A DNA stretch of 64,000 nucleotides from Bifidobacterium adolescentis ATCC 15703 (GTDB taxonomy: Bacteria; Actinomycetota; Actinomycetes; Actinomycetales; Bifidobacteriaceae). Each line of letters starts with the position of its first letter. The first letter of the stretch is position 1. The stretch covers positions 1,915,946 to 1,979,945 of the forward strand of contig NC_008618.1 of the NCBI RefSeq assembly GCF_000010425.1, read 5' to 3'. A model generated the notes under the pieces. The model was not told where the DNA came from. It saw only the letters and a list, made by a program, of their open reading frames with translations, and did no database searches. This document shows positions 45,698-53,814 of the stretch, piece after piece. A program made the translations under genes and the position numbers.

Positions 45698-45892
45698 TTT
45701 CTCGCTTATAGATGGCGGATTCGCGGGATCGACGGATGGTATCTCGCTTATAGATGGCGGCCCCTTGCGGGAACAAGACATCTAGGGGGCATGCATGCTA
45801 CCCCCTAACGACCTATTGCCCAAACCGACCCGCCACCTATAAGCGAGATACCACCGGACGCCCGGCCGAATCCACCATCTATAAGCCAGATA
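45698..45892. repeat. Four-arm nested palindrome, word TATCTCGCTTATAGATGGCGG (element F)
   Basis: Words at 45698-45718 and 45740-45760; inverted words at 45830-45850 and 45872-45892. Core TCTAGGGGGC...ACCCCCTAA at 45781-45808. Shares its word with element E, 44 kb away, but the spacers differ. Confidence 0.85.
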
Positions 45893-46020
45893 CCCAGCCA
45901 AAACCACGACCGCACGCCTACACCCACGCCTACACCGGCACACCCGCGCGCCTACACCCACGCAAGACCCATTGCACACACCCCCGTACGCACACGACCG
46001 CGCGCGGACCGGCAAAATCG

Positions 46021-46282
46021 CAAGTCATGAGCGAAAAGGGGCATCAAAAGCGTCCGAAACAGCCCGAATCACACCCCCATCCGCTCACAGACAAGCAAAA
46101 CCAGCCCAACTCACAAGTCGTGAGCAAAAGGGGAGGCCACCCAACATCAAAACAGCCCGAAACATCCAGAATCGTACCCCCATCCGCTCACAACCGCGCC
46201 AAAACCGTCAAAACCGCAAGTCATGAGCAAAAGGGGCATCAAAAGCGTCCGAAACAGGCCGAATAATACCCCCATCCGCTCA
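46021..46282. repeat. Three tandem hairpin units of 66-78 bp
   Basis: Units at 46021-46088, 46114-46191 and 46217-46282. Each starts CAAGTCRTGAGC, has AAAAGGGG, an inner GTCCGAAACAGCCCGAAT-like part and ends ACCCCCATCCGCTCAC. GAGC...GGGG pairs with CCCC...GCTC in every unit. Not CRISPR: no constant repeat/spacer alternation and no cas genes. Confidence 0.75.
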
Positions 46283-46504
46283 CAACCCATGCTTCAGCAC
46301 GATTCAGGCCATATGCGCACCGCAACAACACCCCTGCGCAACATCAGACATGCACACGCACGCAAACACAAGTACACACACTGAAACGCAACACGTACCA
46401 CAAGCACACAAACACCACGCACCACATACCAAGCACGACCAGACGCACACCCCCGCACACCGGAGAAGCGATGTCACCGGCTTGCGGCGGCGCTAGGCTA
46501 GACA

Positions 46505-47488
46505 CTACCCCCGAACACCAGACGAATGGCGCGCGCCGGCCCCGGCGCACAACCCGTGCCGCACAATCCAGGAGCGTCGCCATAGCCGCGCGAGCCCCAC
46601 AAAAGCGCAGCCAGCCACAAACACGAGCAGTCCGATCACCGCAGCCGCCACGGCTGTCATTTCGCCCGGCTCGTCGTATTGCGTCTTGTCTGGCACTTTG
46701 GGGTTCGGAATCCGGTGCCCGCGCACGAGCAACCTGTGCGAGTTGATGCCGTACGGCGTGCAGGTGATCAGAGTCGCGTAATCGGCGCCCGGCTCGATGT
46801 TGAGTTTGCTGATTTCGCTTGGCAGCACCACTGAGATCTGGTCCACTTTGTACGTGTACGTTTGGTCGAGCACGTGGAATGCGAACGTGTCGCCTTTCTC
46901 CAGCTCGTCGAGACCGGTTAGCAATCGCGCGCTCGGCAGCCCGGTATGCCCGGAGATCACCGCGTGCGTGGTCGCTCCGCCTACGGGCAGCGATGTGCCG
47001 GCCAAATGTCCGGCGGCGATCTGCAATACGCCGTCACTGGTGCCGTGATAGACGGGCAGTTTCACTTTGATGCGCGGGATGGTCACGTATCCCATGATGC
47101 CGGTGCCGGTCACGTCGAGCGTTTCATCATATTCGCGCTTCTGCGCGTCGGTCATGTGCCACCGATCGCCGTTCGCGGCGAGCCGTTCGTTGTATTCGTG
47201 CGCCGCTTTCAGCATGGCTTTGCGTTCGGCGCCGGACATGTCTTTGGTTTGTTCCACGTAGCCTGCCACGGCGTATGACTGGTGCATGCGGTTCCACCAG
47301 TCGCTGAATGTCGGATACGCGATGAGGCCCAGCGCCCCGATCATGGCTATTGCGGAAATGGCAATCATCACATTGAGCAGCGCATTCGATTTCTTATGCT
47401 TGGCAGCCGGTTTAACCTGCGCACCCGGTTTAACCTGCGCATCCAATTCGACTTGCGCAGCTGGCTTGGCGTCCGATTCATCCGTCAC
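46505..47488 (-). CDS. srtC: Pilus-type class C sortase
   Basis: 327 aa if the GTG at 47488 is used, 10 bp after the pilin stop; a TTG at 47530 would overlap the pilin gene. Two membrane helices: N-terminal (LLNVMIAISAIAMIGALGLI) and C-terminal (MTAVAAAVIGLLVFVAGCAF). The catalytic set is His in HAVISGHTGLPSARL, Cys in ATLITCTPYGINSHRLLVRG and Arg 10 residues later. Class C sortases join pilin subunits through a Lys to the sorting-signal Thr and build pili on the cell wall. Its only partner here is the pilin directly upstream. Confidence 0.92.
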   Translation of the reverse strand: MTDESDAKPAAQVELDAQVKPGAQVKPAAKHKKSNALLNVMIAISAIAMIGALGLIAYPTFSDWWNRMHQSYAVAGYVEQTKDMSGAERKAMLKAAHEYNERLAANGDRWHMTDAQKREYDETLDVTGTGIMGYVTIPRIKVKLPVYHGTSDGVLQIAAGHLAGTSLPVGGATTHAVISGHTGLPSARLLTGLDELEKGDTFAFHVLDQTYTYKVDQISVVLPSEISKLNIEPGADYATLITCTPYGINSHRLLVRGHRIPNPKVPDKTQYDEPGEMTAVAAAVIGLLVFVAGCAFVGLARLWRRSWIVRHGLCAGAGARHSSGVRG

Positions 47489-47498
47489 GTTACTTATG

Positions 47499-48536
47499 CT
47501 ACGCCCGCTTCCGCAAAGCCGTCTTGGCAACGATCAGCAGCACCAAACCCGCGCCCAAGATGGCCACGGCAATCCAAGCGGCCTGCTGCACGTCGGCGCC
47601 GGTGTGCGGCTGGTCCGGCGTGGTGGGTGGCGTGTGCGTGTTGGTGATTTCAGTGGAGTCGCCTTCCACATCGGAGATGGTGGTGTAGCCGTCGGGCACC
47701 GCCGCTTCGACCACGGTCCATTCGTGGTCCGCGTCGAGCGCTGTCCACGAATGCGTCCACTTGTTGGACTCGTTCAGCTTCACGTTTTCCACGGGCTCGC
47801 CGTCGCGCAGGAGTTTCACGGTGATGGATTCGGGGCGCTTGCCGTCAGAATTGTTCCGGTCATTCCAGATTTTGCGCACGGTGCGTTTCACGGTTTTCGG
47901 CGGTTGCGCCACACATTCGGTTTTCGGTTCGATACTCAGCACACGCGACCCGCCGGAGACGCCGTCTTCGGGCACTGCGACGAGCATGCTGCCGGAAGAG
48001 CACGTCCATGTCTGGTTCTTTCCGGAGGCGTTGGCGACCTTCACGTCAACGCTGTCGGACACGGCCAAGTACAGGCCGTCGGACAGTCCGGTGAAGGTCA
48101 GATGCCCGGAGGTGTTGGCGACGCCGGTTGCCGTGGCGTCAGGTTGGTTCACCGCGATGAGTCCGGCGAGCGTGTTGGCCATGTCTCGCCACACCTGCGC
48201 GTCCTTGCCGGTCATCTTCGACCAGTCGACGGGGTAGGCGGTGGAGTCGGTGAACGGTGCGACGGGTTCGAAGGTGGCGCCGCCGCTTGCCGGGATCTGC
48301 CCGACTTTGTAGAGGTTGAAGCTGGCGTCCGAAATGGCGAAGTTGGTAGAATCGTCGCCAGTTTCGGAGTCCGAGCTTTTATGTTGGTACGAAATGGCGA
48401 TGCTGCCGCTGGCAGAGTCTGTTGTTGGCGCCGCGACGGCATCGCGAGTAATGAATGCACAGGCTGCCGCGGCGAATGTGGCGGCGATTGCGCAGCATGC
48501 GGCGATGACGCGGCTTGCGATCGTGCGTTCCTTCAT
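47499..48536 (-). CDS. LPXTG-like pilin with Cna-B domain
   Basis: 345 aa from the ATG at 48536 (GAGGGG upstream). Signal peptide (residues 1-38, ending DAVAA), an N-terminal pilin domain (ISDASFNLYKVGQI, GLSDGLYLAVSDSV), a Cna-B domain (VKRTVRKIWNDRNNSDGKRP ... WTVVEAAVPDGYT) with Lys, Asn and Glu placed to form an isopeptide bond, then sorting signal QPHTG, a hydrophobic helix and the tail KTALRKRA. The signal is QPHTG, not LPxTG. It is probably a minor or single pilin subunit. Operon with the sortase gene. No major pilin or tip adhesin gene is found beside it. Confidence 0.9.
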   Translation of the reverse strand: MKERTIASRVIAACCAIAATFAAAACAFITRDAVAAPTTDSASGSIAISYQHKSSDSETGDDSTNFAISDASFNLYKVGQIPASGGATFEPVAPFTDSTAYPVDWSKMTGKDAQVWRDMANTLAGLIAVNQPDATATGVANTSGHLTFTGLSDGLYLAVSDSVDVKVANASGKNQTWTCSSGSMLVAVPEDGVSGGSRVLSIEPKTECVAQPPKTVKRTVRKIWNDRNNSDGKRPESITVKLLRDGEPVENVKLNESNKWTHSWTALDADHEWTVVEAAVPDGYTTISDVEGDSTEITNTHTPPTTPDQPHTGADVQQAAWIAVAILGAGLVLLIVAKTALRKRA

Positions 48537-48701
48537 TGCCGACCCCTCTTCTGTGGATTGGAAAGTAAGCATGTTTGATTCGCCCCCAACGGCAAACCGG
48601 AAAATATATGGAGCCAGGCTGGATACTCAAGAAAATTAGGCAGTGTACAAGGGATTGAGGTCTTTATGTCTGACCGGCCTCCCCTCGTCTCGCCAAGGTG
48701 A

Positions 48702-48857
48702 TCATTGCTGCCGCTCCTTTGCCCTGAGGGCCAGGAGACCAACCATGATCGCGGCGGTCAGTGAGCGGGCGCGCGAAAGCACGCGACCGGATGCCGATCG
48801 CATTCCCGAATAGTGCTGTGGCGCATTCTGCATGGTACCGTTACGCAGCTGCTTCAT
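48702..48857 (-). pseudogene. Signal-peptide-like fragment, possible remnant of a pilus subunit gene
   Basis: 51 aa (MKQLRNGTMQ... RARSLTAAIMVGLLAL... RAKERQQ) with a good ribosome site (GGCAGGGGGACAGG) before the ATG at 48857. The sequence is that of an N-terminal signal segment that stops after the hydrophobic helix. It lies 165 bp upstream of the pilin on the same strand, where bifidobacterial pilus operons have their large adhesin or major pilin. A decayed first gene of the operon is the best guess; a functional short peptide is possible. Confidence 0.4.
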
Positions 48858-49410
48858 CCTGTCCCCCTGCCGCACGACTACAGCCCCCTCTAAGTTCCTT
48901 TCCAAGAGGTGACATCCTTTGCAGGAACGTCAACTCCCATGCTCTTCATTGCGCATATAGCGGCCTGCTATACACTTCTCCTCGCTTCATACCCTCGTTT
49001 GAGTACCCCTCAATGATAACCTTTGCAGTTATGAAATGAAACACTGCTACCCTACCCCCGCGACGCGTTATACCCTCCTCAAAATACTGCAATAAAGGCA
49101 AACATCGGCTGATATACCGCCGTTCCCGGCATTGCACAGACCACACTATCTCTGCAAATTTATTTTCACTATCACGCAGGAAATCGTACCCCCTTCTACG
49201 TGTTGCAACAAATAATTCTGCAAACATTTTCATATTTTGCATGCATCATTCGTTCCGTTGTACAACGAAAACAAAGCAAACCGCCCCTAAAAACAGCCCC
49301 CGTTATAACGCCATCATGACCACGGCACCATTACCAGCGAAACTGAGCGAATCGCATCCGCAACGACAATCGAAGCCTCCCGACCGACATGCAGATGCGG
49401 AGCAAAAAAA

Positions 49411-49599
49411 TGTGTCACGATCCTGATTTTCGCCGCAAATTTCGAATCATGACACATCCAGATGCCGAAAAAGCCAATTTTTCAACCGACTCATACCCCC
49501 GACACGCAATTTCGGCGGATTCGAACCAGTACGGGGGTGCACGATGTGTCACGATCCCGAAAAACAGCCCAAAATCAGAATCGTGCTACATATACGGGG
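49411..49599. repeat. Four-arm nested palindrome, word TGTGTCACGAT (element J)
   Basis: Left hairpin 49411-49456 (TGTGTCACGAT / ATCATGACACA), core ATACCCCC ... TACGGGGGT at 49492-49539, right hairpin 49544-49590 (ATGTGTCACGAT / ATCGTGCTACATA). Loops (GATTTTCG left; CCAAAATCAGA right) match those of elements G and H, while the arm word differs. The right half is repeated at 50472-50527. Confidence 0.8.
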
Positions 49600-49695
49600 G
49601 TGCGGAAACACAAACTCGGCCCCCGCAATAAAAACATCAACAATCCACAGAAGTAAAAAAACACACGAAGACACAACCGGCAACCAATGCAACTA

Positions 49696-50127
49696 TTACG
49701 GACGCACCGACTTCCTCACAAACGTCAGCAGCCCATCATAATCGAGATCCCCATTCGCAACTGAAAGAATGGAATGAAGCAGCTCACCATGATCAAAAGT
49801 CGCAGCAATGCCGCCTTCGCGTAAAAGAACCAGCATCAACGCCAATCCCGTACGCTTATTCCCATCAACAAAAGGATGCTGCGTAATCACCTCATATCCC
49901 AACCTCACCGCCTTCTCGCACAACGTAGGATACAAGTCCTCGCCCGCGAAACTCATCCAAGGAGAAGCCACGCATCCCTCAAGACAAGACAAGCTCCGCA
50001 CGCCACCAGATCCACCATGACGACGTATCTGCAAATCGTGAATAGCAAGCACCGTAGGAACGTCAATCGGCTGCGTAACACTACGATTCACGCGCAAGAA
50101 CCTCGAAGACATCGCGATACTCATCAT
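49696..50127 (-). CDS. doc: Doc-type toxin (Fic fold)
   Basis: 143 aa at the longest. The Doc/Fic active motif HPFVDGNKRTGLAL is intact, and VLAIHDLQIRRHGGSGGVR is the usual Doc N-terminus. Doc toxins phosphorylate elongation factor Tu and stop translation. The start is not settled: ATG at 50127 gives a 47-bp overlap with the antitoxin, while a GTG at 50091 (with GAGG upstream) gives 11 bp and fits family length better. The partner antitoxin gene is directly upstream on the same strand. Confidence 0.88.
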   Translation of the reverse strand: MMSIAMSSRFLRVNRSVTQPIDVPTVLAIHDLQIRRHGGSGGVRSLSCLEGCVASPWMSFAGEDLYPTLCEKAVRLGYEVITQHPFVDGNKRTGLALMLVLLREGGIAATFDHGELLHSILSVANGDLDYDGLLTFVRKSVRP

Positions 50128-50335
50128 CTATCGCCCGGGCAGCATCAAGGTACCGACCCTGCACCGCATCCTGCCGCGACCCTTGAGCCGGTGCCGCAAC
50201 CGGATCCAGCGGAACGATCTTGAAAGCAGGCTTGTTGTTCTTAAAGACGGTAACGGAAACACGGTCATGCATGACTTTGTCCGTGATGGCTTTCAAATCG
50301 CGACGCACATCCGTATAGCTAGCCGTTAGTGGCAT
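50081..50335 (-). CDS. phd: Phd/YefM-type antitoxin
   Basis: 84 aa from the ATG at 50335 (GGGGG five bases upstream); an ATG at 50347 is also in frame. The N-terminal DNA-binding part (LTASYTDVRRDLKAITDKVMHDRVSVTVFKNNKPAFKIVPLD) is the Phd fold; the C-terminal helix (AARAIDDEYRDVFEVLARES) would block Doc. It is likely to repress its own operon as other Phd proteins do. The pair is flanked by copies of a 56-bp repeat. Confidence 0.88.
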   Translation of the reverse strand: MPLTASYTDVRRDLKAITDKVMHDRVSVTVFKNNKPAFKIVPLDPVAAPAQGSRQDAVQGRYLDAARAIDDEYRDVFEVLARES

Positions 50336-50807
50336 CACAGCCCCCATCCTTTGTATGGCACCATATTCAGTACATTATATTGTACAGAATTCTTTTATCG
50401 GACAGCGCCTGTCCAACTTCCGGATCATCGATACGTGAAGACTGCCACCGGCGGCGCGGATGCGGAACAAAATGTGTCACGATCCCGAAAAACAGCACAA
50501 AATCAGAATCGTGCTACATATACGGGGTATCGAAGCATTATGACGAGGTGCAAAGGCATTACGGGGATGCAGGGACGCAAACCCAACCACCAAACCGCAC
50601 AATCAAACAGCAGCGTTACCCACAAGGTTGAAAGCACACGGGGGCGCACACCACTTCGACCCCGCAAGGATTCCGAGCCCTACACAACGCAGCCAAAATA
50701 CCAGCCAAAACACCGCGGTTCCGAATAAGACCACAATGCGACCATACCCCGCTCATCTTCGACCCCAGCAGCCTCGGCGAAATCGCGCCCAGGCCCAGAA
50801 CCGGAAC
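50336..50807. other. Intergenic region before phd-doc
   Basis: 472 bp. It holds the 56-bp repeat 50472-50527 and a low-complexity AACCCAACCACCAAACC stretch. The phd promoter region is 50340-50400 (TACATTATATTGTACAG is a palindromic candidate operator at 50369-50385). No gene is supported. Confidence 0.5.
50472..50527. repeat. 56-bp direct repeat, second copy of the element J right half
   Basis: Matches 49544-49599 at 55 of 56 positions and in the same direction. Its left flank (GATGCGGAACAAAA, 50459) instead matches the flank of the left hairpin of element J (GATGCGGAGCAAAA, 49394), so it looks like a recombinant of the two halves. The two copies bracket phd-doc. Confidence 0.85.
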
Positions 50808-51836
50808 CTACTGCTCCCCGCCGAACACGGAATCAGTGCCACGCAGCACCAGCTGCGCACGCACCACTTCGTACGGGTTCTCCAGCGGCTCCCCCGCGAT
50901 GAGCTTCATGGCCTTCTGCGCGGCCGCGCGACCCATCGCATACGGATCCTGGCGCATGGTGGTCAGGTTCACAGTGTCGGCGTACGGCGAATCGTCGAAG
51001 CCGATAATCGAGTAATCAGAAGGCGTGTGGTGGCCGTACCGTTCCAAACGCAGCACCAGCGGAATCGCCATCATATCCATCTGGCAGCAGATGGCGTCCG
51101 GGAATTCGTCGAACGCCAGCAGCGCGGTCAATGCCGAATCGGCGAACGTCTTGCCACGCGGCACGGAAACGACGCGCCACTTGAAGTCGTGCGTGCTTTC
51201 CATGGTCTTGCAGGCGCGGATGAAGCCCTGTCCACGCGAGTCGATGGAGGAATTGATGGAGTCGATGGCGTCGGAGCACACGTACACGATGTTTTTGTGG
51301 CCAAGGTTGATGAGGTGCTGCGCGGCGGTGAACATGCCGTCCTCATCGTCGATGGAGATGGTGGCGTCGAATCCGCTTTGCGTCGGCGTATTGATGCCGA
51401 TGATCGGCACGTGGATGCGTTTGAGCTGCTGGATTTCCTTCGGATCCACGCCGAACGACGTTACGAATACGGCGTCCACGTTGCGGCGGACGGGCAGATT
51501 CGTGAAGAATTCCTTGCGATTTTCGGCGGTGTCGACATGCTGGAACAGCGAGATGTCGTACCCGGCGTCGTGCATGACGGAGTCGATGCCGGCGAACACT
51601 TCCGTATTGAACCAGCTGGTGATTTCCTCGTTCATCAGCATCGCCACACGGTACGATTGGCCGGATTTCAGCGACGTGGCGGAACGGGAGATGTTGAAAT
51701 CAAGCTTGTCCGCCGTTTCCAGCACCTTGCGACGTGTACGTTCGGACACCAGTTCCGGACGCTTGAACGCGCGCGATACCGTGGAAATCGACACACCCGC
51801 GGCCTTGGCCACCTCGCGAATGCCTGCTCTATCCAT
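50808..51836 (-). CDS. LacI-family regulator, alpha-glucan locus
   Basis: 342 aa. HTH: IREVAKAAGVSISTVSRAF; hinge NISRSATSLKSGQ; effector domain to C-terminus (VIIGINTPTQSGFD ... YSIIGFDDSPYADTVNLTTM). It closely resembles the LacI at 63136 over its whole length (for example ISTVSRxFxRPxLVS, EFFxxLPVRRNVDAV), so the two are recent paralogues. Palindromes in the upstream 120 bp (51877-51894 and 51938-51953) suggest autoregulation. Probable role: control of maltose/starch genes nearby (inference). Confidence 0.9.
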   Translation of the reverse strand: MDRAGIREVAKAAGVSISTVSRAFKRPELVSERTRRKVLETADKLDFNISRSATSLKSGQSYRVAMLMNEEITSWFNTEVFAGIDSVMHDAGYDISLFQHVDTAENRKEFFTNLPVRRNVDAVFVTSFGVDPKEIQQLKRIHVPIIGINTPTQSGFDATISIDDEDGMFTAAQHLINLGHKNIVYVCSDAIDSINSSIDSRGQGFIRACKTMESTHDFKWRVVSVPRGKTFADSALTALLAFDEFPDAICCQMDMMAIPLVLRLERYGHHTPSDYSIIGFDDSPYADTVNLTTMRQDPYAMGRAAAQKAMKLIAGEPLENPYEVVRAQLVLRGTDSVFGGEQ

Positions 51837-51876
51837 CTCTCAACCCCTTTGCGGTTCTAGCATCATAATCACAAAC

Positions 51877-51894
51877 GTTTCCAACCTTGGAAAC
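51877..51894. promoter_or_regulatory. Palindrome upstream of lacI
   Basis: GTTTCCAACCTTGGAAAC is a perfect 18-bp palindrome; it overlaps ACAAACGTTTCC, a LacI-like AACGTT half-site pair. A further TTGCGAACGTTGTCAA lies at 51938-51953. Confidence 0.6.
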
Positions 51895-51956
51895 ACTCGC
51901 TTGAGCGGTGATGCTCTCTCAATCCGTTTCTATCATATTGCGAACGTTGTCAAAAA

Positions 51957-52763
51957 TCACGCCAGTGTTGCACAAATCGCACAAATTATCAAAATAACCG
52001 GGTAAACCGCGTAAAAAGCCCATTTCGTCCACTGATGCTTATAGCCCAGCTTGCCGTTGTAGTAGTGCACGAACGCCACGCCCACGCCCGGCGCGATCAT
52101 CATCACGGCGCCGAACAGGCCGGCTGTGAACATCATCGAATTCTCATACTGGCGCATCAGAGCGAAAATCAGCACGAAGCCAAGCGTCACCGAACCGATG
52201 CTCATCATGTGCTGGCGTAGGCCGATACGCAGCAGCAGGTCCCACAGCAGACCAATCACCACCAGTCCGACCGACAACAGCACCTTCATGGCCTTCTGAT
52301 AGCGCGACGCCACCCAGTCGAGCGCGGCAAGCACAACAAACGCAACGAACAGGCCGAAAACGGGATTCTGCGAGCCCAGGTCGAAAGCCTTATGCGATGT
52401 GGCGAGGTCGTACGGCACCTCGCACACCACGGCGAGAATGAACAGCTGCAGGCCGTACGCGACCCGGCTGTGCGTTTCACGGAAACCCTGCACCAGCAGC
52501 CACGCGTAGATCGGAATGGCGAACCAGGACACCACTTCGCTCAGGACCATCGCCGTCAGCGACGTCATATTGTTGGTATCGGAGCCGAAGAACAGCGGCA
52601 CGATGGTGGTGCTGCCGGCGGACAAGGCCAACGCCACCGCGCCGATGACCTTAAGTTGGAACACCGTCAGTCCGCGACGCTTTTTCCTGTTGCGGCGAGC
52701 GCCGCCGAATCCGATTTGGTCGGTCGAATCGGTTCGAGCTCCCTGCTCGGCATAGCCTTCCAT
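51957..52763 (-). CDS. TraX-family membrane protein
   Basis: 268 aa from the ATG at 52763 (AGGAGG upstream). After a 40-residue charged tail come about eight membrane segments with TraX marks (LKVIGAVALALS, SWFAIPIYAWLLVQGFRETHS, VCEVPYDLA, GVAFVHYYNGKLGYKHQWTKWAFYAVYPVILI). TraX of the F plasmid acetylates pilin; in Gram-positive chromosomes the family is acyltransferase-like with unknown substrate. It is 120 bp upstream of the LacI gene on the same strand. Confidence 0.85.
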   Translation of the reverse strand: MEGYAEQGARTDSTDQIGFGGARRNRKKRRGLTVFQLKVIGAVALALSAGSTTIVPLFFGSDTNNMTSLTAMVLSEVVSWFAIPIYAWLLVQGFRETHSRVAYGLQLFILAVVCEVPYDLATSHKAFDLGSQNPVFGLFVAFVVLAALDWVASRYQKAMKVLLSVGLVVIGLLWDLLLRIGLRQHMMSIGSVTLGFVLIFALMRQYENSMMFTAGLFGAVMMIAPGVGVAFVHYYNGKLGYKHQWTKWAFYAVYPVILIICAICATLA

Positions 52764-52934
52764 ATGTCCTCCTATTGCGATTTTTCCGCGCGTCGCACGT
52801 GGCACGTGCACCTTACGCACGCCTTACGCACGTATGCCTTTTACGACTTGCGACTTTTCCTTGCGACTTTCCCGCACGCCACAGCGGCTTCCCGCACGTC
52901 CCATGCGATTTAAGCTCAGCGCCCACCGCGCGCC

Positions 52935-53717
52935 TTATGCGTCCAGCACGAATTTCAGCAGCCCGTCGTAGTCGGCTCCGGTAAACGAACATACCGCATG
53001 CTCTGACGCCGCCGGATCATTGGCGGGCGAAATCTCCGTGCGGAAATACGCGGCATCAAGTCCCGCGGCATTGGCGCCGATGATGTCGTTGCGTTCGTCG
53101 TTGCCCACCATGAGCGCATGCTTGGCGGTCACGAATTCACGGTCGAGCGCCAGCATGTACAGCTCGCGGGACGGCTTGCGCATCTTCTCCTCACTGGAGA
53201 TGATCACGTCGTCCAGCACGCTCGCCAAACCGGTCATCTCCAGTTCGGGCCTCGTGTAGCATGCCTGCGCGTTGCTCAGCAGCACCACCACGACGCCGGC
53301 GTCCTGCAGACGTTCGATCATGTCCAGCGCGCCCGGATACAGACGGATCATGCTGGTGCTGGCCTGGCGGAACGCCCATGCGGCCTTTTCCGCGGCCTGC
53401 GGCAGCGCCAATCGGCGTTCCGCCTCATCGTCGCGGTTCATGAGCAGCGAGCGGTACACGGGCAGGATGTCAAATTCCCCCCACCCGTCGCGCACGATCG
53501 CACGATTGGCCTGGTGCACCATCTCACGCGCCTCAAGTTGGTCGAACCGTTCGCGCATCTCGTCAAGCGACCCATACTGCGCGCCCAGTTCATGCACGCA
53601 GTCATATAAAGCCTGCCAGGCGGCTTCGCTTTGCTCATCGGTACGAATATCGATCAGCGTTCCGTACAGGTCGAAGAACACCACCTCATATCGTGGATCT
53701 TGCGCTCCGGTTTCCAC
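52935..53717 (-). CDS. HAD-family hydrolase
   Basis: 260 aa with a GTG start at 53717 (AAAGGAC upstream). HAD motifs: I VVFFDLYGTLIDIRTD, II VVVLLSNAQACYT, III KMRKPSRELYMLAL, IV MVGNDERNDIIGANAAG. The helical cap is large. Subfamily IA, phosphatase-like; the substrate is not readable. It follows the truncated pullulanase gene on the same strand, about 100 bp away. Confidence 0.85.
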   Translation of the reverse strand: METGAQDPRYEVVFFDLYGTLIDIRTDEQSEAAWQALYDCVHELGAQYGSLDEMRERFDQLEAREMVHQANRAIVRDGWGEFDILPVYRSLLMNRDDEAERRLALPQAAEKAAWAFRQASTSMIRLYPGALDMIERLQDAGVVVVLLSNAQACYTRPELEMTGLASVLDDVIISSEEKMRKPSRELYMLALDREFVTAKHALMVGNDERNDIIGANAAGLDAAYFRTEISPANDPAASEHAVCSFTGADYDGLLKFVLDA

Positions 53718-53814
53718 TTTCGTGTCCTTTCTGGTCTTCCGGCCTCGTTGCCGTAGCGGGGGGCACGGCGACCGCCACTTTGCGATCGCCGCATGGGTTC
53801 TCTCTTCGAGAGTA

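Larger units (their letters stand above)
45588..46504. other. 917-bp gene-free region rich in repeats
   Basis: Contains four-arm element F (45698-45892), a low-complexity CACACAC/ACCCACGCCTACAC tract (45905-46000) and three tandem hairpin units (46021-46282), then another CA-rich tract (46320-46440). Open frames here follow the repeat periods and have no ribosome sites. Confidence 0.65.
48537..49695. other. AT-rich 1.16-kb region with remnants and element J
   Basis: Base composition drops compared with the rest of the window. It contains a short signal-peptide-like frame (48702-48857), an unrecognised open frame on the minus strand (48946-49242; no homology recognised and no ribosome site), and element J (49411-49599). 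It looks like a decayed accessory segment. Confidence 0.55.

Noticed and set aside
46021-46282. CRISPR array
   Set aside because: Units of unequal length without constant repeat plus variable spacer pattern; no cas genes in the window.
48946-49242. 98-residue minus-strand frame as a gene
   Set aside because: No ribosome site, no homology recognised, AT-rich region with decay; kept only as a remark.
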